A DNA stretch of 64,000 bases from JBKBRC01 sp046292345 (GTDB lineage Bacteria; Bacteroidota; Rhodothermia; Rhodothermales; Rubricoccaceae): the NCBI GenBank assembly GCA_046292345.1, contig JBKBRC010000001.1, positions 62,001-126,000 of the forward strand. Reading direction: 5' to 3'. The notes beneath the pieces were generated by a model. It was given only the letters and a program-made list of their open reading frames with translations, had not been told where the DNA came from and did not search any database. Below are positions 25,494-34,365 of the stretch, piece after piece. Positions within the stretch are counted from its first letter, which is position 1. Each line of letters opens with the position of its first letter. Both the position numbers and the translations under genes were made by a program.

Positions 25494-27698
25494 TCAGAAC
25501 GCGAGCACCTCGCGCGCGGCGCGGAGCACATCTTCGTCCTGCGGCAGGACCGCCTTCTCGAGCCCATCGGCGTAGGGGATGGGACTGAACGGCCCGGCAA
25601 CGCGCTTGACCGGCGCGTCGAGATGTCCGAAGGCGGCATCGGCGATCTGCGCCGCGATCTCAGCCCCGAAGCCCATGAACTCGTGGTCCTCGTAGGCGAC
25701 GAGCACGCGGCCGGTTTTGCGCACCGAGGCCAGGATGGCTTCGGTGTCGAGAGGGTAGATCGAGCGGACGTCGAGCACCTCCACGCTCACGCCTTCCCTC
25801 TCGAGCGCCTTGGCCACGTTGAGCGCCTTGTAGACGAGCGCGCCCCAGGTGACGATCGTCAGGTCCGTCCCTTCGCGTGCCACGCGCGCCTTGCCGAACG
25901 GGATCAGGTAGTCCTCGTGCGGCTCCGGGCTGCGGGCCGGTCCCTGGCGATAGAGCGCCTTGTGCTCGAGAAACAGCACCGGGTCGTGGCTCCGGATGGC
26001 CGTCTTGAGGAGCCCCTTGGCGTCGGCGGCCGTGCTCGGGAAGACCACCTTGAGCCCGGGGAAGTGGGCGAAGATGGCCTCGACGTTCTGGCTGTGGCAG
26101 AGCCCGCCATGGATGTAGCCGCCCGTCGGGACGCGGATCACCATCGGGCACGCCCAGGCGCCGTTGGAGCGGTAGCGGAACGAGGCGACCTGATTGCGCA
26201 GCGGCTGGAGCGCCGGCCAGATGTAGTCGGCGAACTGGATCTCGACGACTGGCTTGTAGCCCGCCGCGGCGAACCCGACGGCGCTGCCGACGATCGAGTG
26301 CTCGGCGAGGGGGCTGTTGAAGCAGCGGTCGGGGCCGTGCTTGGCTGTGAGGCCGCGCGTGGCCGTGAAGACACCGCCCTTGCCCCCGCCGACGTCCTCG
26401 CCGTAGACGATCACGCGCTCGTCGCGCGCCATCTCCTCGTCGAGCGCATGATTGATGGCGTCTACCATCACAACGAGCTCGCCCGTCGGGCCTTCTTTCT
26501 CGTACGTGTTCTCGTCGGGGCCCTCGTAGTAGACGTGGCGGGTGGCGGTGGCCGGGTCGGGGTCGGGCTGCTGCTCGACGGCCTGCGCGAGCGCATCGAT
26601 CTCGGCATGGACCTCCCTGCGCAGCGCCTCGACGTCGTCCCCGGTCATCACACCGGCCTCAACGAGGCGGGCGGCGAAGCGGGCGAGCGGGTCGCGCGCG
26701 CGGTCGGCCTCGAGGGCGTCGGCGTCGCGGTACTTGGCGTGGTCGTCCGACGACGAGTGCGGCAGCAGGCGGACGACGCTCGCCAGCAGCGCGACAGGGC
26801 CCTTCCCGGCCCGGGCGTGCGCGACGGCCGCCTTGCCAACGGCGTAGGCCGTGAAGAAGTCCGTCCCGTCGTAGCGCGCGCGCGTCAGGCCGGGGTAGCC
26901 CCCGAGCATGGGGTAGATCGAGCCCCCGGCCGTCTGCTCCGCGACGGGCACCGAGATCGCGTACCCGTTGTCCTGGATGTGGTAGATCACGGGCGCGCCG
27001 GCGCGCGCGGACCAGTTGAGCGCCTCGTGGAAGGCGCCCTGGCTCGTCGAGCCCTCACCGCCGGAGCAGTACACGACGGCGTCGGAGTCCGGCCTGCGCT
27101 GCTCGGCCAGGGCGAAGCCGACGGCCGGCATGAACTGCGCGCCGACCGAGGACGACGTCGTCATGATCTGAAGCTCGCGGTGGCCGAAGTGCTCGGGCAT
27201 CTGCCGGCCGCCCCCGTTGGGATCGTCGGCCTTGGCGAAGTGGGCCTGCAGCGCATGCTCGGCCGTCATCCCGACGGCGAGGCTCGTTGCGAGGTCGCGG
27301 TAGTAGAAGCAGAACCAGTCATGCCCGCCGCGCAGGTGCAGCCCGAGCCCGAGTTGCGCCGCCTCGTGTCCCGACGACCCGATGTGGAAGTAGCCCTTCC
27401 CCTGCTTGAGCAGCGTGAGCATCTTCTCGTCGAGCCGCCGCGAGGTCATCATCAGGCGGAGGACGCGGCGAAGCTCGTCCGGCGCGAAGTCTTCCGGCCC
27501 GACCGGCGTCACCTCGAGGTCGCCCTCGTAGCCGGCCAAGCTGCGGGCGGCCTCGGCGGCCGCCTCGGGCGCCGCCTCGGGCGCCGCCTCGGGCGCCGCG
27601 CCGTCGCCGGCCGGCTCGTCGTCGGGAGCGAGCAGCGTGTGGCGCGTGAACGGGGCCGGAGCGTCGCTCTCCGGGCGCGGGGTCAGGTCGTCGGACAT
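25494..27698 (-). CDS. Fused alpha/beta E1 component of a 2-oxoacid (branched-chain or pyruvate) dehydrogenase
   Basis: 734 aa. The alpha half (residues about 60-395) binds thiamine diphosphate: GGEGSTSQGAFHEALNWS (213-230, variant GDG motif) and IQDNGYAIS; it also has HIGSSGHEAAQLGLG. The beta half (from about 405) reads VVMVDAINHALDEEMARD, VIVYGEDVGGGKGGVF, FNSPLAEHSIVG and YEDHEFMGFG. The fused form is common in Bacteroidota for branched-chain-type E1. An Ala/Pro/Glu-rich N-terminal linker contains a 12-bp repeat (AAPE). E2 and E3 are not in the window. Confidence 0.93.
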   Translation of the reverse strand: MSDDLTPRPESDAPAPFTRHTLLAPDDEPAGDGAAPEAAPEAAPEAAAEAARSLAGYEGDLEVTPVGPEDFAPDELRRVLRLMMTSRRLDEKMLTLLKQGKGYFHIGSSGHEAAQLGLGLHLRGGHDWFCFYYRDLATSLAVGMTAEHALQAHFAKADDPNGGGRQMPEHFGHRELQIMTTSSSVGAQFMPAVGFALAEQRRPDSDAVVYCSGGEGSTSQGAFHEALNWSARAGAPVIYHIQDNGYAISVPVAEQTAGGSIYPMLGGYPGLTRARYDGTDFFTAYAVGKAAVAHARAGKGPVALLASVVRLLPHSSSDDHAKYRDADALEADRARDPLARFAARLVEAGVMTGDDVEALRREVHAEIDALAQAVEQQPDPDPATATRHVYYEGPDENTYEKEGPTGELVVMVDAINHALDEEMARDERVIVYGEDVGGGKGGVFTATRGLTAKHGPDRCFNSPLAEHSIVGSAVGFAAAGYKPVVEIQFADYIWPALQPLRNQVASFRYRSNGAWACPMVIRVPTGGYIHGGLCHSQNVEAIFAHFPGLKVVFPSTAADAKGLLKTAIRSHDPVLFLEHKALYRQGPARSPEPHEDYLIPFGKARVAREGTDLTIVTWGALVYKALNVAKALEREGVSVEVLDVRSIYPLDTEAILASVRKTGRVLVAYEDHEFMGFGAEIAAQIADAAFGHLDAPVKRVAGPFSPIPYADGLEKAVLPQDEDVLRAAREVLAF
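27559..27594 (-). repeat. 12-bp tandem repeat in the E1 linker
   Basis: Three exact units of gccgcctcgggc, encoding AAPE repeats, with a partial copy at the end. Divisible by three, so the frame is kept. Confidence 0.9.
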
Positions 27699-27802
27699 GG
27701 TACGAGGGCCGGTGTGGGGCGGGGTGCCCGTGCGGTGCTGTTTTGCCGCTCAATATACCTGCCGCGCGCGCCAGCGATCCGCGCGAGGCCGCGCGCGCCA
27801 AC

Positions 27803-27892
27803 GCCCTCCCCGCGCACCCGCGCGGCGCCGGTCCACGGTAGCGCGGAGGTTGGCCGCAGACTGGCCCTCCCCGCGCACCCGCGCGGCGCCGG
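27803..27892. repeat. 29-bp direct repeat pair separated by 32 bp
   Basis: Exact 29-bp copies at 27803-27831 and 27864-27892; each can form a 6-bp stem CCGCGC/GCGCGG with an ACCC loop. Spacing (29/32) equals that of type I-E CRISPR arrays, but only two copies exist and no cas gene is near. It lies in the 281-bp gap between the E1 gene (minus) and the next gene (plus). Confidence 0.85.
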
Positions 27893-27902
27893 GATGCACT
27901 TT

Positions 27903-27940
27903 CCTGTCGCCAGGCCGATGGCCTGTCGCGAGATCGATGG
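27903..27940. repeat. 19-bp imperfect tandem duplication upstream of a secreted protein
   Basis: cctgtcgccaggccgatgg and cctgtcgcgagatcgatgg, 16 of 19 identical, 39 bp before the ATG at 27980. Confidence 0.75.
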
Positions 27941-27979
27941 CCGTCCTGTACTTTGGAGGCCGGTTCCGCCTCTATCGAC

Positions 27980-28585
27980 ATGCCCCGCCTCTGCCGCCGC
28001 GCGGCCGTGCCGCTCGCCGTACTACTGATGGGGCTCGCGCTCGCGCTGCCCGCGCGCGCGCAGTCCGCCGCCGTCACCGCCACCGACACGCGCGTCCTGT
28101 TCGACTTCACCGACCGCGTCAAGGACGACGACGGGACGTACGTCGTCCTGCGCACGCGGCTCGTCTACGATCCCGTTGCGGGCGAGTACGTGCAGACGAC
28201 GACCTACGGCGACGGGCGCCTGCGCAGCCGCGACGTGCGCGCCGTCTACCCCATTGGCCCCACGCCCGAGGAGGACGCCGCTGCGCGCGCGCTCATCGCC
28301 GGGCACCCCGAGCTCGCCGCCCTCAAGCGCGCCGCCGCGCATCCCGTGCTCGTCGACGGCGGCTTCGCGCTCGTGCGCGAGGAGGGCCACGGCTGCGGGC
28401 CAGGCTCGCGCTGCCTCCAGTACGACGTGTTCGAGGTCGTGCCGGGCGAGGCCTTCGGGCGACGCCTGCGCTACGTCGTCGTGGACCTGCGCCACATGAC
28501 GATTTTCTCGGCCGACTTCGACGTCGTGCGCGAGGGCAACCTCGCCCACCCCGACGCGCGCCGCCAGTCCACCCACCCGCAGTAG
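27980..28585 (+). CDS. Secreted hypothetical protein (201 aa)
   Basis: ATG 27980 gives signal peptide MPRLCRRAAVPLAVLLMGLA with cleavage after ARA. The mature part alternates beta-prone segments (TRVLFDFTDRVKDDDGTYVV, GEYVQTTTYGDGRLRSRDVR) and has CGPGSRC, a Cys pair. No family known. Nine bases later starts a T9SS cargo gene, so both are likely co-transcribed. Confidence 0.65.
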   Translation: MPRLCRRAAVPLAVLLMGLALALPARAQSAAVTATDTRVLFDFTDRVKDDDGTYVVLRTRLVYDPVAGEYVQTTTYGDGRLRSRDVRAVYPIGPTPEEDAAARALIAGHPELAALKRAAAHPVLVDGGFALVREEGHGCGPGSRCLQYDVFEVVPGEAFGRRLRYVVVDLRHMTIFSADFDVVREGNLAHPDARRQSTHPQ

Positions 28586-28593
28586 TCCCGCCC

Positions 28594-29967
28594 ATGCGCT
28601 CCGTTTTTCTCGCCGCCGCGCTGCTCACGGCCCTGGCGCCCGCCGGCCCTGCGCGCGCGCAGGTGGCGGCGACCAACCTGACGTGCGTCACGAACACGAC
28701 CGGGACGCCCACCTCGGCCAACGGCTCCATCCGCTGGCCCGCCGCGAACCCCGTCTGGGAGTTCGACTTCTACCGCCCCGCCAACCGTACGACCGGCCAG
28801 GGCACCGGCCTTGAGATCCGCAACGTGCGCTACCTCGGGCGCAAGGTGTTCGAACGGGCGAGCGTGCCCGTGCTGAACGTCGAGTACGATCCCGGGAGCG
28901 GGTGCAGCTGCTACCGCGACTGGCAGTACACCGAGTCGCGCTTCGTGGCCGACGGCGTCGTGCCGTCGGCGAGTTGCATTGCCGAGGCGACGCCGGGGGC
29001 GGTGCAGACCAACTGCGAGCGCGGCTCGCCCATCGCCGACGCGGGCAGCTTCAACGGCGTCGCCATCGAGGACTACGGCGACGAGCTCGTGCTGACGGCC
29101 CACATGAGCGCAGGGTGGTACCGCTACCGCATGAGGTGGCACTTCTACGCCGACGGCCGCCTCTGGCCGGAGTACGCGTTCGCGGCCAGCTCGAACGTGT
29201 GCACGTCGGCTGCGCGGCGCCACCACGCCTACTGGCGCTTCGACTTCGACCTGGACGGCAGCCCGAACACCGACGTCGTGATGGAGCACGACGCCGCGGG
29301 GCAGACGCTCACGTTCACGCAGGAGGCCAGCCGGACGTGGCGACAGCCCGAGGACGGCGTCTACTGGTCCGTCCGCGACAGCGAGTCGGGCGCCGGCTTC
29401 ACGATCGTCCCGAGCGCCGACGACCTCGCCACACCCGTCGACGCCTACTCGAAGACCGACTTTCTCGTGCTTCGCTACAAGGCCGACGAGATCGACGACG
29501 GCCTCACGATCGGCACCGGGTGCGCGTTCATGTTCGAGCCGTGGGTAAACCGGGAGAGCCTCGAGGGGCAGGACGTGGTCGTGTGGTACCGCTCGTCCAC
29601 GTCGCGCCCCGTCGGCCCGTCGTTCTGCAAGCTTTCCGGCCCGATGCTGACGCCGTTTGGCTATGCGGGCGTCTCGCTCGAGCCGCCGGCACCCGTCGCG
29701 GACGTGGCCGAGTTGCAGGCCGCCTTCCCGAATCCGTTCACGCCCTACTCGACCGTCCGCTTCCGTGTGGCCGAGACGCAGGAGGTCCGCCTGGTGCTCT
29801 TCGACGCGCGCGGCCGCGCCCTGCGGACGCTCTTCAGCGGCCTGGCCGAAGCAGGCTCCTACGAGTCGGTGCCCATCGACGGCGCCGGGCTGCCGGCGGG
29901 CACGTACCTGGTACGGCTCGAGGGCGCCGGCTTCAGCCGCACCACCCAGGTCGTGATCGCCCGCTGA
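28594..29967 (+). CDS. Secreted protein with T9SS sorting domain and a copper amine oxidase-like core
   Basis: 457 aa. Signal peptide ends at ARA-Q (about residue 23). The C-terminal 80 residues form a T9SS type A sorting/FlgD-like Ig domain: FPNPFTPYSTVRFRVAE, VRLVLFDARGRALRTLFSG, GLPAGTYLVRLEG. The core resembles the catalytic domain of copper amine oxidases: GWYRYRMRWHFYADGRLWPE aligns with the strand that carries the topaquinone Tyr, and RRHHAYWRFDFDLDG resembles the His-X-His copper ligands. The Asn before the key Tyr is Trp here, so catalysis is doubtful. Function is unknown. Confidence 0.7.
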   Translation: MRSVFLAAALLTALAPAGPARAQVAATNLTCVTNTTGTPTSANGSIRWPAANPVWEFDFYRPANRTTGQGTGLEIRNVRYLGRKVFERASVPVLNVEYDPGSGCSCYRDWQYTESRFVADGVVPSASCIAEATPGAVQTNCERGSPIADAGSFNGVAIEDYGDELVLTAHMSAGWYRYRMRWHFYADGRLWPEYAFAASSNVCTSAARRHHAYWRFDFDLDGSPNTDVVMEHDAAGQTLTFTQEASRTWRQPEDGVYWSVRDSESGAGFTIVPSADDLATPVDAYSKTDFLVLRYKADEIDDGLTIGTGCAFMFEPWVNRESLEGQDVVVWYRSSTSRPVGPSFCKLSGPMLTPFGYAGVSLEPPAPVADVAELQAAFPNPFTPYSTVRFRVAETQEVRLVLFDARGRALRTLFSGLAEAGSYESVPIDGAGLPAGTYLVRLEGAGFSRTTQVVIAR

Positions 29968-29999
29968 CGCCGGCCTTCGGGACGCTGCCCGCTGACGCC
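29959..29999 (+). repeat. 28-bp period duplication spanning the stop codon
   Basis: gcccgctgacgcc at 29959-29971 recurs at 29987-29999, so the TGA (29965-29967) is duplicated 28 bp downstream. Confidence 0.8.
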
Positions 30000-30035
30000 C
30001 GCTTCGCAACACCCGCCTCCGTGCCAGACGCCCCC

Positions 30036-31226
30036 ATGACCGATGTCGCTGTCGTCGGTGGCGGCCTCGTGGGTCTGGCCACGGCCGCGCGCCTGGCCGC
30101 CCTGCGTCCGGGTCTCCGGCTCGTGCTCCTCGAGAAGGAGACCGGCGTGGCGCGCCACCAGAGCGGCCGGAACTCGGGCGTGCTGCATGCAGGCGTCTAC
30201 TACCGCCCAGGCTCGCGCAAGGCGGCCCTCTGCCGCGCCGGCAAGGCCGCGCTCGAGGCGTTCTGCGACGCCGAGGGGCTGCCATGGCGCCGCTGCGGCA
30301 AGCTCATCGTCGCCGTCGACGAGGCCGAGCTCCCGGCGCTGCGCGCGCTCGCGGCCCGGGCCGAGGCCAACGGCGTCTCGGCGCGCTGGCTCGGGCCGGA
30401 GGCGCTGCGCGAGGTCGAGCCGCACGCAGCAGGCGTGGCCGCGCTGCACGTGCACGCAACCGGCGTAGCCGACTTCGGCGCCGTCGCCGAGCGCCTGCGC
30501 GCGCGCCTGCGCCGCGCCGGCGCCGACGTGCGCACGGGTACAGCGGTCGTCTCAGGCCGCGAGGGCCGGCAGCACGTCACGCTCGAGACGACGCGCGGCG
30601 TGCTCGAGGCGCGCGTCGTGGTGGGCGCGGCCGGCCTCTTCGCCGACCGCCTTGCCCGGGCGCTCGGACACGAGCCGGGGGTAGCCCTCGTACCGTTCCG
30701 CGGCGAGTACGCCGTGCTGCGTCCCGAGGCCGCCGCCATGGTGCGCGCGCTCATCTACCCCGTGCCGGACCCCGCCTTTCCTTTCCTGGGGGTCCACCTT
30801 ACGCGGACAGTCCACGGCGTCGTGGAGGCGGGACCGAGCGCCGCGCTCGCGTTCGCGCGCGAGGGCTACCGGCTGGGGACCTTCCACGCGCGCGACCTCG
30901 CCGAGACGCTCGGCGCACGCGGCTTCCGCCGCCTGGCCGCGCGCCACTGGCGCATGGGCGCCTCGGAACTGAGCCGCTCGGTCAGCCTGACAGCGTTCTG
31001 GCGCGCCGCGCGCCGCCTCCTCCCAGGCCTTGGCCGCGACGATCTCATGCGTGGCCCCTCGGGCGTGCGTGCCCAGGCCGTCTTCCCTGACGGCTCGCTT
31101 GCCGACGACTTCGTGCTCGGCGAGACCGGACGCTGCGTGCACGTGCTCAACGCGCCCAGCCCCGCCGCGACGGCGTGCCTGGCCGTCGGCGACGCGGTCG
31201 CGCAGCGCGCGCTCGCACGGCTGTAA
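30036..31226 (+). CDS. lhgO: L-2-hydroxyglutarate oxidase
   Basis: 396 aa. FAD-dependent enzyme that oxidises L-2-hydroxyglutarate to 2-oxoglutarate. Dinucleotide-binding motif VAVVGGGLVGLATAARLA at the N-terminus, then the family motif RHQSGRNSGVLHAGVYY, YRPGSRKAALCRAG and FRGEYAVLRPEA. C-terminal part has SGVRAQAVFPDGSL and HVLNAPSPAATACLA. Start ATG 30036 lies 69 bp after the T9SS cargo stop. Confidence 0.96.
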   Translation: MTDVAVVGGGLVGLATAARLAALRPGLRLVLLEKETGVARHQSGRNSGVLHAGVYYRPGSRKAALCRAGKAALEAFCDAEGLPWRRCGKLIVAVDEAELPALRALAARAEANGVSARWLGPEALREVEPHAAGVAALHVHATGVADFGAVAERLRARLRRAGADVRTGTAVVSGREGRQHVTLETTRGVLEARVVVGAAGLFADRLARALGHEPGVALVPFRGEYAVLRPEAAAMVRALIYPVPDPAFPFLGVHLTRTVHGVVEAGPSAALAFAREGYRLGTFHARDLAETLGARGFRRLAARHWRMGASELSRSVSLTAFWRAARRLLPGLGRDDLMRGPSGVRAQAVFPDGSLADDFVLGETGRCVHVLNAPSPAATACLAVGDAVAQRALARL

Positions 31227-31328
31227 ACAGTCGCGCGCTTGGCCAGATCGCGTGCGAGAGGCAGAGCCAGGCCCTGGCGCGGAGCCAAACAGGACACAGC
31301 GGCCCGCCTTTGCGTCACGCAGCGTCTA

Positions 31329-31355
31329 GAGCCGTCATCTCGTGGAGCCGTCATC
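31329..31355. repeat. 16-bp period duplication between lhgO and tspO
   Basis: gagccgtcatc at 31329-31339 and 31345-31355. The 178-bp gap around it shows no gene or clear terminator. Confidence 0.7.
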
Positions 31356-31404
31356 CTATTACGACCGCGGTTTCCCGCTCCACATGTCATCCCCGCTCCC
31401 CGTG

Positions 31405-31914
31405 TTAGCGGTTGAGCCACCAGAGGGACGCGTTGAGCGCCGTCGCAAACGAAACCCACGCGAGGTAGGGTACGAGCAGCGCTCCGGCCAGCGGCCGGAC
31501 GCGCCAGAACGCGACGAGCGTCGCCGTTAGCGACGCCAGCAGCAGCACGATCACCACGAGCGCCCAGCCCCGCAGGTCCGCGCCGAAGAAGACTGGCGTC
31601 CAGAGTGCGTTCAAGGCCAGTTGCACGAGGAACAGCGTCAGCGGCACGCGCTGCGCGCGCCACCCGCCCTGCAGCCAGACCAGCCACGCGGCCGTCCCCA
31701 TGAGCGCGTAGAGCACGGTCCACACCGGGCCAAAAAGCCATGCGGGCGGCGACCACGAAGGCGTCTCGAGGCGGGCGTAGACGGAGGGGTCGGTGGCGGC
31801 GCCGCCCACCGACGCGGCGAAGCTGAGCGCGATCCAGCCGGCGAGGCCGAGCCAGCGGACAAGCCCTTCGGGCGCGGACGATGCGGCGCGGGCCGGTGCG
31901 GTGGAGGCGGGCAT
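31405..31914 (-). CDS. tspO: TspO/MBR family membrane protein
   Basis: 169 aa with five hydrophobic segments, as usual. Family motifs: ARLETPSWSPPAWLFGPVW and WTVLYALMGTAAWLVWL, VQLALNALWTPVFFGA, and a C-terminal YLAWVSFATALNASLWWLNR. Binds tetrapyrroles or cholesterol-like ligands and is linked to light and stress responses. Confidence 0.95.
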   Translation of the reverse strand: MPASTAPARAASSAPEGLVRWLGLAGWIALSFAASVGGAATDPSVYARLETPSWSPPAWLFGPVWTVLYALMGTAAWLVWLQGGWRAQRVPLTLFLVQLALNALWTPVFFGADLRGWALVVIVLLLASLTATLVAFWRVRPLAGALLVPYLAWVSFATALNASLWWLNR

Positions 31915-32004
31915 GAGGCGGCGAAGCAGATGAGTCCGTCTCTAACGGGCTGCGCCCGTCCGGGTGCCCCGCTGCGCCGACGCCTTCCCGACGAGCGTTC
32001 CGCC

Positions 32005-33477
32005 TCAGGCCGCCGGCGTGCCCTGCGTCTCGTGCGTGTCAGCCGGGCGCGCCTCGGGCGTCGTGCCTGCAAGCGGCAACTCGAACCAGAAGCGCGTGCC
32101 GCGCCCGCGCGTGCTCTCGACGTGGATCGCCTCGCCGTGCGCCTGCAGAATCTGCTTGACGATCGAGAGCCCGAGGCCGGTGCCGCCCATCTTGCGGCTG
32201 CGCGCCGTATCGATGCGGTAGAAGCGCTCGAAGATGCGGTCCAGGTGCTCCTCCGGGATACCGCGGCCCGTGTCCACGACCTCGATCCGGGCCTTGTTCT
32301 GGTGGCGGCGCATGCGGCAGCGCACCGTGCCCTCTTCGGAGTACGCGATCGCGTTGTCCATCAGGTTCGTGAGCACCTGCCGGATGCGGTTACGGTCGGC
32401 GAAGACCTCGAGGGGTTCGTTCTCATAGATCAGCTCGAGCCCCTTTTCGTACGCCTTCCGCTCAAGCATCTCGCCCACCTCCTCCACCAGGTCCTGCATG
32501 TCGAAGCGCTCGGGGTGGATCAGGTCCTCGCGGTACTCGAGCTTGGCGATCTCAATCAGGTCCGAGAAGAGGTTGTTGAGGCGTTGCAGGTTGGCCAGGC
32601 CCTTCTGCGCGTACTTGCTGCGCTGCTCAGGCGGGAGATCGCTGCCGAGCGCCTCGAGGTATCCGAAGACGGCAAAGATGGGGTTCTTGACCTCGTGGCT
32701 GACGTTGCCGATGAACTCGTTCTGCACGCGCTGCATGCGCTGGAGCTCGCCGATGTCTGACCGGAAGCGGCTCGACATCTGGTTGATGCTCCGCGCGAGG
32801 TCCTGAAACTCGGCCGCGGGCGTGCGCACGCGGATGCGGTGGTCGAAGTCGCCTTCGTTGATCTGCTGCGCGCTGCGCGTGATGGCTTTGAGGGGCCCTA
32901 CGACCTGCTGCGAGGCGATCCAGGCGCCCACGAGCGCGAGCACGAGCGCGAGCACCATGCCCACGGCCAGCACGACCTGCACGCGCCGCACGGCGTGGTA
33001 GAGCGGCGGCGCCGGCTCGCCGACGCGCACGAGCAGGCCGGACTCAGGCCGGAAGAGCGCGACGTAGAGCCGCCGCTCGCCACCGACCGAGCGCTCGGCG
33101 TATCCCTCGCCCGTCTCAAGGGCGTCCCGGATTTCAGGCTGCGCCGCAAATGCGGCGTCGCTCGGCTCGGCGCTGGGGCCCCAGTTACCCACCATACGTC
33201 CTGGCGCTGCAATGGCCAGGTCGAGGTCGGTCACGCGCGTGATCTGCTCGGCGAGCGCGCGGCGCTGCGGCTCGGGCTCGGCCTCAAGCTGCACGGCGAA
33301 GCGCTCGGCCTGCGTGCGCAGGGTCTCGCGTGCCGCCTCCCGGACCTGCCCGCGCAGGACGAAAAACGAATACAGCCCGACGCCGAGCACGGCCAGGCCT
33401 ACAAACAGCGCGAACGTGAGCATCATCCACGTCTGCGTGGAGGCGCGGCGGGGCAGGATGCGAAGGCGAGCAGTCAC
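32005..33477 (-). CDS. Sensor histidine kinase, PhoR-like
   Basis: 490 aa. N-terminal transmembrane helix (MMLTFALFVGLAVLGVGLYSFF), a periplasmic domain of about 110 residues, a second helix (VVLAVGMVLALVLALVGAWIA), HAMP (VVGPLKAITRSAQQINEGD), H-box FIGNVSHEVKNPIFAV, N-box TNLMDNAIAYSEEG, and ATP motifs DTGRGIPEEH and GGTGLGLSIVKQI. GTG 33477 is the apparent start and sits inside a 16-bp tandem repeat that duplicates the start region. It follows the response regulator gene in the same direction, 135 bp away. Confidence 0.94.
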   Translation of the reverse strand: MTARLRILPRRASTQTWMMLTFALFVGLAVLGVGLYSFFVLRGQVREAARETLRTQAERFAVQLEAEPEPQRRALAEQITRVTDLDLAIAAPGRMVGNWGPSAEPSDAAFAAQPEIRDALETGEGYAERSVGGERRLYVALFRPESGLLVRVGEPAPPLYHAVRRVQVVLAVGMVLALVLALVGAWIASQQVVGPLKAITRSAQQINEGDFDHRIRVRTPAAEFQDLARSINQMSSRFRSDIGELQRMQRVQNEFIGNVSHEVKNPIFAVFGYLEALGSDLPPEQRSKYAQKGLANLQRLNNLFSDLIEIAKLEYREDLIHPERFDMQDLVEEVGEMLERKAYEKGLELIYENEPLEVFADRNRIRQVLTNLMDNAIAYSEEGTVRCRMRRHQNKARIEVVDTGRGIPEEHLDRIFERFYRIDTARSRKMGGTGLGLSIVKQILQAHGEAIHVESTRGRGTRFWFELPLAGTTPEARPADTHETQGTPAA

Positions 33478-33516
33478 GCGGCGAAACGGTCACGCGGCGA
33501 AACGGTCACGCGGCGA
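33475..33516 (-). repeat. 16-bp tandem array over the kinase start codon
   Basis: Units cacgcggcgaaacggt at 33475-33490 and 33491-33506 plus a partial copy to 33516. Each copy holds a GTG on the minus strand, but 16 is not a multiple of three, so only one is in the kinase frame. Confidence 0.88.
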
Positions 33517-33547
33517 AGACGAACCGGGGCAGCAGGCGGAACGGCGG

Positions 33548-33580
33548 AGGCGCCCGGGCGCACTCCGTGCCCGGACGCCT
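33548..33580 (-). terminator. Intergenic hairpin between response regulator and kinase
   Basis: 12-nt arms (33548-33559 with 33569-33580) with one mismatch and a 9-nt loop. No T-run, so it may only reduce read-through from regulator to kinase. Confidence 0.35.
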
Positions 33581-33612
33581 GCAGGGTGGCTCGGGAGGCC
33601 GGCGCCGCGCCC

Positions 33613-34320
33613 TCAGCCCTCGGCCGGCTCGTCCTCGACGAACCGGTAGCCGACGCCGCGCACCGTCTGGATGTGCTTGGCGAAGTCGCCGAGCTTCTCG
33701 CGCAGGTTCTTGATGTGCGCGTCCACGGTGCGCTCGGTGACCATCATGGCGTCTTTCCAGATCGTCTCGAGCAGCTGCTGCCGCGTGAACGCCTTGCGCG
33801 GGTGGCGCACGAGGTAGCGCAGCAGCTCGAACTCGGTGAGCGTCAGGCCGAGGTCTTCGCCGCCGAGCGTAGCCCGGTACTCGTCCTCGTAGATCGTCAG
33901 GTCGCGCACCGCAAGCGTACGGCTCTCCTCGGTGCCCGTCCGGCGCAGCACAGCGCGGATGTTGGCGAGCACGACCTGCGGGCTGACGGGTTTGGTGAGG
34001 TAGGTGTCACCGCCAGCTGAGAGCCCCTCGAGTTGGTCCGGCTCCTCGGTCTTGGCCGTCAGGAAGAGGATGGGGATCTTCTCCGTCTCGACGCGGCCGC
34101 GCAGGCGGCGCGCAATGTCGAAGCCGCTCATACCGGGCAGCATCACGTCGAGCACGATGCAGTCCACGTCGGGCGTGGCGCGGGCGAGCGCTTCGTCGGC
34201 GTCGTGCGCCGTGACGACGTGGTAGCCCTCCTGCCGGAGAAAGTGGCTGATGATTTCGGCGACGTCCTCCTCGTCGTCTACGACGAGGATCGTGATGTCT
34301 GCGGCGGTAGAGGTGGCCAT
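33613..34320 (-). CDS. OmpR/PhoB-family response regulator, partner of the PhoR-like kinase
   Basis: 235 aa. Receiver motifs ILVVDDEEDVAE, phospho-Asp in CIVLDVMLPGMSGF, Thr in LFLTAKTEE and Lys in TYLTKPVSP. DNA-binding wing: LTLTEFELLRYLVRHP, TERTVDAHIKNLREKL and TVRGVGYRF. A TATATC box lies about 30 bp upstream of the ATG on this strand. The kinase gene follows. Confidence 0.95.
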   Translation of the reverse strand: MATSTAADITILVVDDEEDVAEIISHFLRQEGYHVVTAHDADEALARATPDVDCIVLDVMLPGMSGFDIARRLRGRVETEKIPILFLTAKTEEPDQLEGLSAGGDTYLTKPVSPQVVLANIRAVLRRTGTEESRTLAVRDLTIYEDEYRATLGGEDLGLTLTEFELLRYLVRHPRKAFTRQQLLETIWKDAMMVTERTVDAHIKNLREKLGDFAKHIQTVRGVGYRFVEDEPAEG

Positions 34321-34365
34321 GGAATGGGACAGGTGAGGGAAGCGTGGAAGATATACGTGCCGGGT

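Noticed and set aside
27803..27892. True CRISPR array
   Set aside because: Only two repeats, one spacer, no cas gene. Kept only as a curiosity among the findings, not as a CRISPR feature.
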